From assembly GCA_945865755.1 (NCBI GenBank), contig CAMBFS010000008.1:1-43061 (forward strand): DNA of 43,061 nucleotides, written 5' to 3'. The DNA comes from Klebsiella pneumoniae. GTDB lineage: Bacteria; Desulfobacterota; Binatia; Bin18. Positions 39,330 to 43,061 of this stretch are shown in pieces (position 1 is the stretch's first letter; each line of letters starts with the position of its first letter). Under the pieces are notes generated by a model, which was not told the DNA's origin, made no database searches, and was given only the letters and a program-made list of their open reading frames with translations. The position numbers were made by a program, and so were the translations under genes.

Positions 39330-39911
39330 TTAGATAAAAAGGGTGGTGTTGGCTTTGGTGGACATATCAAGAAAATAGGCGACTCCGCACACTCGAAGGT
39401 TTGGGTAGTCAACCAACTCCTCTTTACGAATGCCCATCATGGCCATTGAGGTGTCACACAGGTACAGTTCCACGCCGAGTTCTTGGGCAATGGAGAGCAG
39501 TGTCGGGAGGTCTGGCATCCCTTTTTTGCGCATCTCTTGCCGCATCAACCACCGACCAAGTCCTCCCATATCCAGTCTGGATAGTTTTTTGCGGTGCCAT
39601 CCGCCCGGCAGCATCCACCCGAACATTTTTTCGATAAAAGATTTTCCTGGGCTTTGCGGTCCAACTTTTTTCAGCGCCGCGGCTCCCCAAAAAGTGACAA
39701 AGATCGATACGTGCATTCCGCTCGCTGCCGCTCCAGTGGCAAGCGTGAAAGCTGAAAGCAAGCGATCCATTTCTCCACTGAAGAGGAGCATGTTGAGGGT
39801 ATTAGGGTCGGGCGCGGATTGGTGGTGGTGCTCCAACACACGCACCCGTTGCGCGAGTTCTTCGAGCGAGGGACCAGGGAGTAGGGGTATTGGTTCTGCT
39901 GTTGCTAGCAT
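39330..39911 (-). CDS. DsrE/DsrF/DrsH-like protein (DsrE2 type)
   Basis: A 193-residue protein. After a short N-terminal coiled coil (EELAQRVRVLEHH) comes MLLFSGEMDRLLSAFTLATG, then HVSIFVTFWGAAALKK. An internal segment (KMFGWMLPGGWHRKKL) might dip into the membrane, and the conserved Cys152 lies in ELYLCDTSMAMMGI, with Cys175 later. DsrE-type Cys residues carry sulfur between partners such as TusA and rhodanese. First gene of the dsrE, tusA, PAS-kinase operon. The Cys position and length match DsrE2 rather than DsrE of the DsrEFH hexamer. Confidence 0.87.
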   Translation of the reverse strand: MLATAEPIPLLPGPSLEELAQRVRVLEHHHQSAPDPNTLNMLLFSGEMDRLLSAFTLATGAAASGMHVSIFVTFWGAAALKKVGPQSPGKSFIEKMFGWMLPGGWHRKKLSRLDMGGLGRWLMRQEMRKKGMPDLPTLLSIAQELGVELYLCDTSMAMMGIRKEELVDYPNLRVCGVAYFLDMSTKANTTLFI

Positions 39912-40093
39912 GGCTTTCTCTTTCTGTGTCTTTTAGTGGATCGTCATTTATCCGTGAAACTATAGAAAAATTGCTATGAGTCGGAGAAAGCAATCTCCAC
40001 GGCAAGCGGAAATTTTTTCCTTGCTTCGATTTCCTCTGGCGGGTACAACGGACCAAGGTCGACGGCATAGACAGTGAATGACAGGAGGACAGT

Positions 40094-40531
40094 ATGGGAC
40101 TTTTCGATTTTGTCCGAAACATTGGTAAGAAACTCTTTAACCGTGATGACGAAGCCGCCGCGAAGATTAAGGCGGAAATTGAGTCATCGAATCCTGGGGT
40201 GAGTGGGCTCAATGTCAATTATGATCCCGCGAGTGGAAAAGTCGCGCTTTCTGGAGCCGCCACTTCGGCGGAGGCGATGCAAAAAGCGGTCTTGATCGCT
40301 GGCAATGTGCAAGGGGTTGCTGAGGTCGAGGTCAATAATTTGCAACACCCAGCGGAACAAGAACCGGTCGAGTATTACATCATCGAAAAGGGTGATAACC
40401 TCTCCAAAATCGCTAAGCATTTCTATGGCGATGCGAATAAGTATCCCAAAATCTTCGAGGCGAATCGCGAAGTCATTAAAGACGCGAATCTGATTTTCCC
40501 AGGACAAAAGATTCGTATTCCGAAGGAATGA
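40094..40531 (+). CDS. lysM: BON and LysM domain protein (YgaU/Kbp-like)
   Basis: A 145-residue protein, the usual length of the YgaU/Kbp family. It begins MGLFDFVRNIGKKLFNRDDE, has a BON domain (about 22-88; SGLNVNYDPASGKVALSGAA, GNVQGVAEVEVNN) and a C-terminal LysM domain (about 93-142; YYIIEKGDNLSKIAKHFYGD, IFEANREVIKD, IFPGQKIRIP). No signal peptide. The E. coli relative binds potassium in the cytosol. AGGAGG lies just before the ATG. A single-gene unit ended by the hairpin downstream. Confidence 0.92.
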   Translation: MGLFDFVRNIGKKLFNRDDEAAAKIKAEIESSNPGVSGLNVNYDPASGKVALSGAATSAEAMQKAVLIAGNVQGVAEVEVNNLQHPAEQEPVEYYIIEKGDNLSKIAKHFYGDANKYPKIFEANREVIKDANLIFPGQKIRIPKE

Positions 40532-40533
40532 AC

Positions 40534-40560
40534 GAGGGACACGGCGCTCCCGTGTCTCTC
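40534..40560 (+). terminator. hairpin after the LysM gene
   Basis: GAGGGACACGG (40534-40544) pairs with CCGTGTCTCTC (40550-40560), one G-T pair, with a 5-nt loop. It is 3 nt after the stop codon. The T-run is short (TTGC), so efficiency is uncertain. Confidence 0.6.
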
Positions 40561-40562
40561 TT

Positions 40563-40849
40563 GCTCCACGCCCTCGTTTTCACTTCCGAGTATCGCTGAC
40601 TTCTATTTCGGTTGCGTCAGCAGAAGGTGGGTGGTATAAACTGCCCGCCGCTACACTCGCGACACAGTGTGGCGTTCGAGGAACAGTGTTTTTTCACTGA
40701 CGCTGACCTGCCCCAGACTGGCCTGAGACTTGTCCGAGACTGGCCCGCGCCCTGTCCTCTTTCGCCCTTGCTTCTGTTCGCGAAGCCCACTAAAGTGCGC
40801 AAGCGAAAGAGCCCGCGCCTACGGGCTCAATCTTGAATAGGAGGGAACC
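40563..40849. other. leader region of the cox-type operon
   Basis: No gene is supported. It contains a stem GAGCCCG/CGGGCTC (40809-40829) about 20 nt before the coxM-like start, which could act in termination or translation control, and pyrimidine-rich stretches (CCCCAGACTGGCCTGAGAC repeated in part). The promoter of the operon is probably here but no clear boxes are seen. Confidence 0.4.
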
Positions 40850-41719
40850 TTGCAAGCATTCACGTACGAAGCGCCACGATCGCTCGATCAAGCGTTGAGC
40901 CTTTTTGCTAACACTGGCGACAAAGGCCGGGCCTTGATCGGTGGAACGGACCTATTGATCCAGATGCGCGCCGGTGTCAGACAACCGGATGTGGTCGTCG
41001 ATCTCAAAAGCATTCCAGAATTGCAGATCCTCGCGTTTGATCCGCAAACTGGACTGCGTCTCGGAGCCGCCGTGCCGAGCTGCCGCATCATGGAAGACAA
41101 GATGATGCAGGACAAATACCCAGGACTCACTGAAGCCGCTGGGTTGATTGGTTCCGTGCAAATTAAAAACCGCTGCTCCGTGGGTGGCAACCTCTGCAAT
41201 GGCTCTCCTGCGGCGGATACGCCGCCCGCGTTGATTGCCCTTGGCGCGGAGTGTGTCATTGCCAGTGCCAAAGGCACGCGGACGGTGAAAGCCGAAGATT
41301 TTATCTTGAGTCCAGGCCGGACGGTGCTACAGCCTGGAGAAATCTTGGTTGAGTTCCGTATCGCCGCGCCCAAGCCGCATTCGTCCGATTGTTATCAGCG
41401 CTTTATTCCACGCAACGAAATGGATATCGCCGTTGTCGGAGTCGGGGCCGCGCTCACACTTGATGGGAACACCTGCACCGCTGCTCGTATCGGTCTTGGT
41501 GCGGTTGCCGCCACGCCGTTGTTCGCGAAAGCGGCGGGTGACGCATTAGTGGGCAAACCGCTCACGGATCAGACGATTGCCGATGCCGCCGCCGCGGCGC
41601 AAAAGATCGCCACGCCGATCACCGACATGCGCGGCACGGCGGAATATCGCACACACATGGTTGGCGTCCTCACACGCCGTGTGGTCAAGGAAGCAGCGGA
41701 ACGAGCAAGAAAAAAGTAA
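40850..41719 (+). CDS. molybdenum hydroxylase FAD subunit (CoxM-like)
   Basis: A 289-residue FAD-binding medium subunit of the xanthine dehydrogenase/CO dehydrogenase family. Visible are FTYEAPRSLDQALSLFA, the FAD motif ALIGGTDLLIQMRAG, the second FAD region SVQIKNRCSVGGNLCNGSPA, and the CO_deh_flav_C domain from about 175 (RFIPRNEMDIAVVGVG). It passes electrons from the FeS subunit to the acceptor. The start is TTG at 40850 with AGGAGGG 5 nt upstream. First gene of a coxM-coxS-coxL order; substrate undetermined. Confidence 0.9.
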   Translation: MQAFTYEAPRSLDQALSLFANTGDKGRALIGGTDLLIQMRAGVRQPDVVVDLKSIPELQILAFDPQTGLRLGAAVPSCRIMEDKMMQDKYPGLTEAAGLIGSVQIKNRCSVGGNLCNGSPAADTPPALIALGAECVIASAKGTRTVKAEDFILSPGRTVLQPGEILVEFRIAAPKPHSSDCYQRFIPRNEMDIAVVGVGAALTLDGNTCTAARIGLGAVAATPLFAKAAGDALVGKPLTDQTIADAAAAAQKIATPITDMRGTAEYRTHMVGVLTRRVVKEAAERARKK

Positions 41720-41752
41720 GCGATTAGCCGTTAGCTATTAGCGATTAGCCAA
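41719..41752. repeat. GATTAG/GTTAG heptamer tract
   Basis: CGATTAG, CCGTTAG, CTATTAG, CGATTAG in 7-bp steps immediately after the CoxM-like stop. Another tract member of the intergenic heptamer series; it occupies the spacer to the next gene together with AGCTAAGAGCC-like units. Confidence 0.7.
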
Positions 41753-41808
41753 AAAGATCTTGCTAAAAGCTAAGAGCCCTGTGCTAAGAAACAAGGGAAG
41801 GGAATATC

Positions 41809-42291
41809 ATGGCAGGAAAAGTTCATGTCGAAACAACGCTGAATGGTGAGCAGGCGGAATTCCTCTGTGAGCCACGGCAAAGCTTATTGGAAGTGCTGCG
41901 CGATGTCCTCGGGTTCACCGGTACGAAGGAAGGCTGCCTCACTGGTGACTGCGGCGCGTGTAGTGTCATTATTGATGGTCGCGTGGCGTGCTCGTGTCTA
42001 GTCCTGGGGCCAGAGGTCCAAGGCAAAACGCTGGAGACCGTCGAAGGGCTCGCCAAGAGTGGAGAAAAGCTCCATCCGTTACAACAAAAATTTCTCGAAC
42101 ATGCCGCGCTGCAATGCGGTATTTGTACACCCGGCTTTCTGGTCGCGGCCAAAGCGCTCTTGGATCGGAATCCGAATCCGACCGAACATGAAATACGGTT
42201 TGGTTTAGCGGGAAATCTGTGCCGTTGTACTGGGTATGACAAAATCGTGCGTGCGGTGATGGATGCCGCCACGGTTATGCAAGGGAGGTAA
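41809..42291 (+). CDS. molybdenum hydroxylase 2Fe-2S subunit (CoxS-like)
   Basis: A 160-residue iron-sulfur subunit. The plant-type ferredoxin cluster is bound by C43, C48, C51 and C63 (GCLTGDCGACSV), and the second cluster by C103, C106, C138 and C140 (QCGICTPGF, NLCRCTGY). All eight ligands are present. It is followed after 3 nt by the large subunit. The family transfers electrons from the Mo site to FAD. Confidence 0.95.
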   Translation: MAGKVHVETTLNGEQAEFLCEPRQSLLEVLRDVLGFTGTKEGCLTGDCGACSVIIDGRVACSCLVLGPEVQGKTLETVEGLAKSGEKLHPLQQKFLEHAALQCGICTPGFLVAAKALLDRNPNPTEHEIRFGLAGNLCRCTGYDKIVRAVMDAATVMQGR

Positions 42292-42294
42292 AAG

Positions 42295-43061
42295 ATGCAA
42301 ACGCAAGAAGTAAAATTCAAGGTTATCGGTACTCGTCCGATCCGCCATGATGGCGTGGACAAGGTCACTGGTCGTGCGCGGTACGGCGCGGACGTGACGC
42401 TCCCCGGCCTGCTGCATGGGAAGGTGCTCCGCAGCCCGCATGCGCATGCGCGGATTAAATCCCTTGACGTGTCGGCGGCGGCGGCACTGCCCGGTGTGAA
42501 AGCCATCGTCACCAGCGCGGATTTCCCCAAGCTCAAGTCCGGTGTTGTGCCCATGGGCGAGCTGGCCATGAATCCTCACTACATGTCCATGAATCTCCTC
42601 GCCCATGACAAAGTGCTCTACGATGGACATCCGGTCGCGGCAGTAGCCGCGACCAGCACGCACATTGCCGAGGAAGCGCTCAAGCTGATTAAGGTCGAGT
42701 ACGAAGTCCTTCCCCACGTACAAGACGTGCGCAACGCGATGAAGGAGGATGCCCCCATTCTGCATCCTGACGTGCGCACCAGCGGGGCACCGGAGAAAAT
42801 CGATAAACAAACCAACATCGCCAGCCAAGTGCGGTTCGCCCGTGGTGATCTGGATGTCGGTTTCAAAGCGGCGAGTGTGGTGATTGAGCGTGAGTTCAAT
42901 ACCTCGATGGTGCACCAAGGCTATATCGAACCGCATAACGCCGTGGCGCAGTACAACGCCGATGGGCAAGCCACGCTGTGGACCAGCACGCAAGGGGCGT
43001 TTACCACCCGTGACCAGTGCGGCCTCGTGCTCGGCATTCCCGCGAGTTCCATCAAGGCCAT
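42295..43061 (+). CDS. molybdenum hydroxylase large subunit (CoxL-like), 3' end outside window
   Basis: The first 255 codons are present and run open past the end. It begins MQTQEVKFKVIGTRPIRHDG and shows VDKVTGRARYGADVTLPGLL, GKVLRSPHAHARIKSLDVS, LYDGHPVAAVAATS and MVHQGYIEPHNAVAQY, the conserved N-terminal a/b hammerhead and first molybdopterin-binding region of xanthine dehydrogenase-family large subunits. GGGAGG is 6 nt upstream of the ATG. The CO-dehydrogenase active-site loop (AYXCSFR) lies beyond the window, so whether it is a true CO dehydrogenase cannot be decided. Confidence 0.93.
   Translation, partial: MQTQEVKFKVIGTRPIRHDGVDKVTGRARYGADVTLPGLLHGKVLRSPHAHARIKSLDVSAAAALPGVKAIVTSADFPKLKSGVVPMGELAMNPHYMSMNLLAHDKVLYDGHPVAAVAATSTHIAEEALKLIKVEYEVLPHVQDVRNAMKEDAPILHPDVRTSGAPEKIDKQTNIASQVRFARGDLDVGFKAASVVIEREFNTSMVHQGYIEPHNAVAQYNADGQATLWTSTQGAFTTRDQCGLVLGIPASSIKA

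Noticed and set aside
40850-43061. Aerobic CO dehydrogenase proper
   Set aside because: The AYXCSFR active-site loop lies outside the window; only the general molybdenum hydroxylase family is supported.
1-43061. tRNA, rRNA or riboswitch genes
   Set aside because: No cloverleaf with a TTCGA arm and CCA-proximal stem, and no known aptamer core was recognised by eye.

Overview
The window is about 43 kb of chromosome from a bacterium of moderately high GC. It looks like an uncultivated soil or sediment lineage of the deltaproteobacterial, Binatota or Tectomicrobia type. That placement is an inference from gene content only: flavin-dependent LLM monooxygenase plus amidohydrolase pairs, CoA-transferase, a molybdenum hydroxylase, a DUF6178-like protein and very repeat-rich intergenic DNA. 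There is no rRNA or tRNA gene to fix it.

Layout. 0-0.7 kb: the end of a TPR protein made of near-identical 144-bp units. 0.8-4.6 kb: a small catabolic set (LLM oxidoreductase, amidohydrolase, SnoaL-like protein, glutathione S-transferase). 4.8-6.6 kb: a membrane histidine kinase. 7.1-13.2 kb: a minus-strand ridA-like, sucA, sucB, lpd operon for the 2-oxoglutarate dehydrogenase complex. 13.3-19.0 kb: small membrane proteins, a GFA protein, two cupins that match the two subunits of hydroquinone 1,2-dioxygenase, an NnrU-like protein, an SDR and a CoA-transferase. 19.0-22.4 kb: a decay zone with a truncated nitronate monooxygenase, a four-helix-bundle gene, a HigBA-like toxin-antitoxin pair, a Calx-beta fragment, a broken HNH gene and several MITE-like elements. 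22.4-31.4 kb: a receptor Ser/Thr kinase, an MFS transporter, a PEP-mutase-like lyase, a DUF6178 protein, XdhC and a MocA-like nucleotidyltransferase. 31.4-37.1 kb: an accessory region with a duplicated mocA-end/orfA/orfB module, a KAP NTPase with a separate membrane ORF, MITEs and a xisH-xisI gene pair. 37.2-43.1 kb: a VOC protein, a DsrE, TusA and PAS-kinase operon, a LysM/BON protein, and a coxM-coxS-coxL molybdenum hydroxylase operon that runs off the end.

The most striking observation is at 36.1-37.0 kb. The xisHI pair sits in an 897-bp insert whose ends and terminal imperfect hairpin fit an integron gene cassette with an attC site. It is inserted at a G^TT in one copy of a locally duplicated sequence, and no integron integrase is visible. 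The uninterrupted copy at 31.8-32.2 kb gives the empty site. Other themes are intergenic heptamer or octamer repeats arranged as inverted arms, at least three MITE-like families, and several genes whose stop codon is supplied by a repeat end.

XdhC and MocA (29.6-31.4 kb) plausibly mature the cofactor of the cox-type enzyme 10 kb away. The hydroquinone dioxygenase, LLM, amidohydrolase, GST, SDR and CoA-transferase genes suggest aromatic or xenobiotic carbon use feeding the complete OGDH operon.
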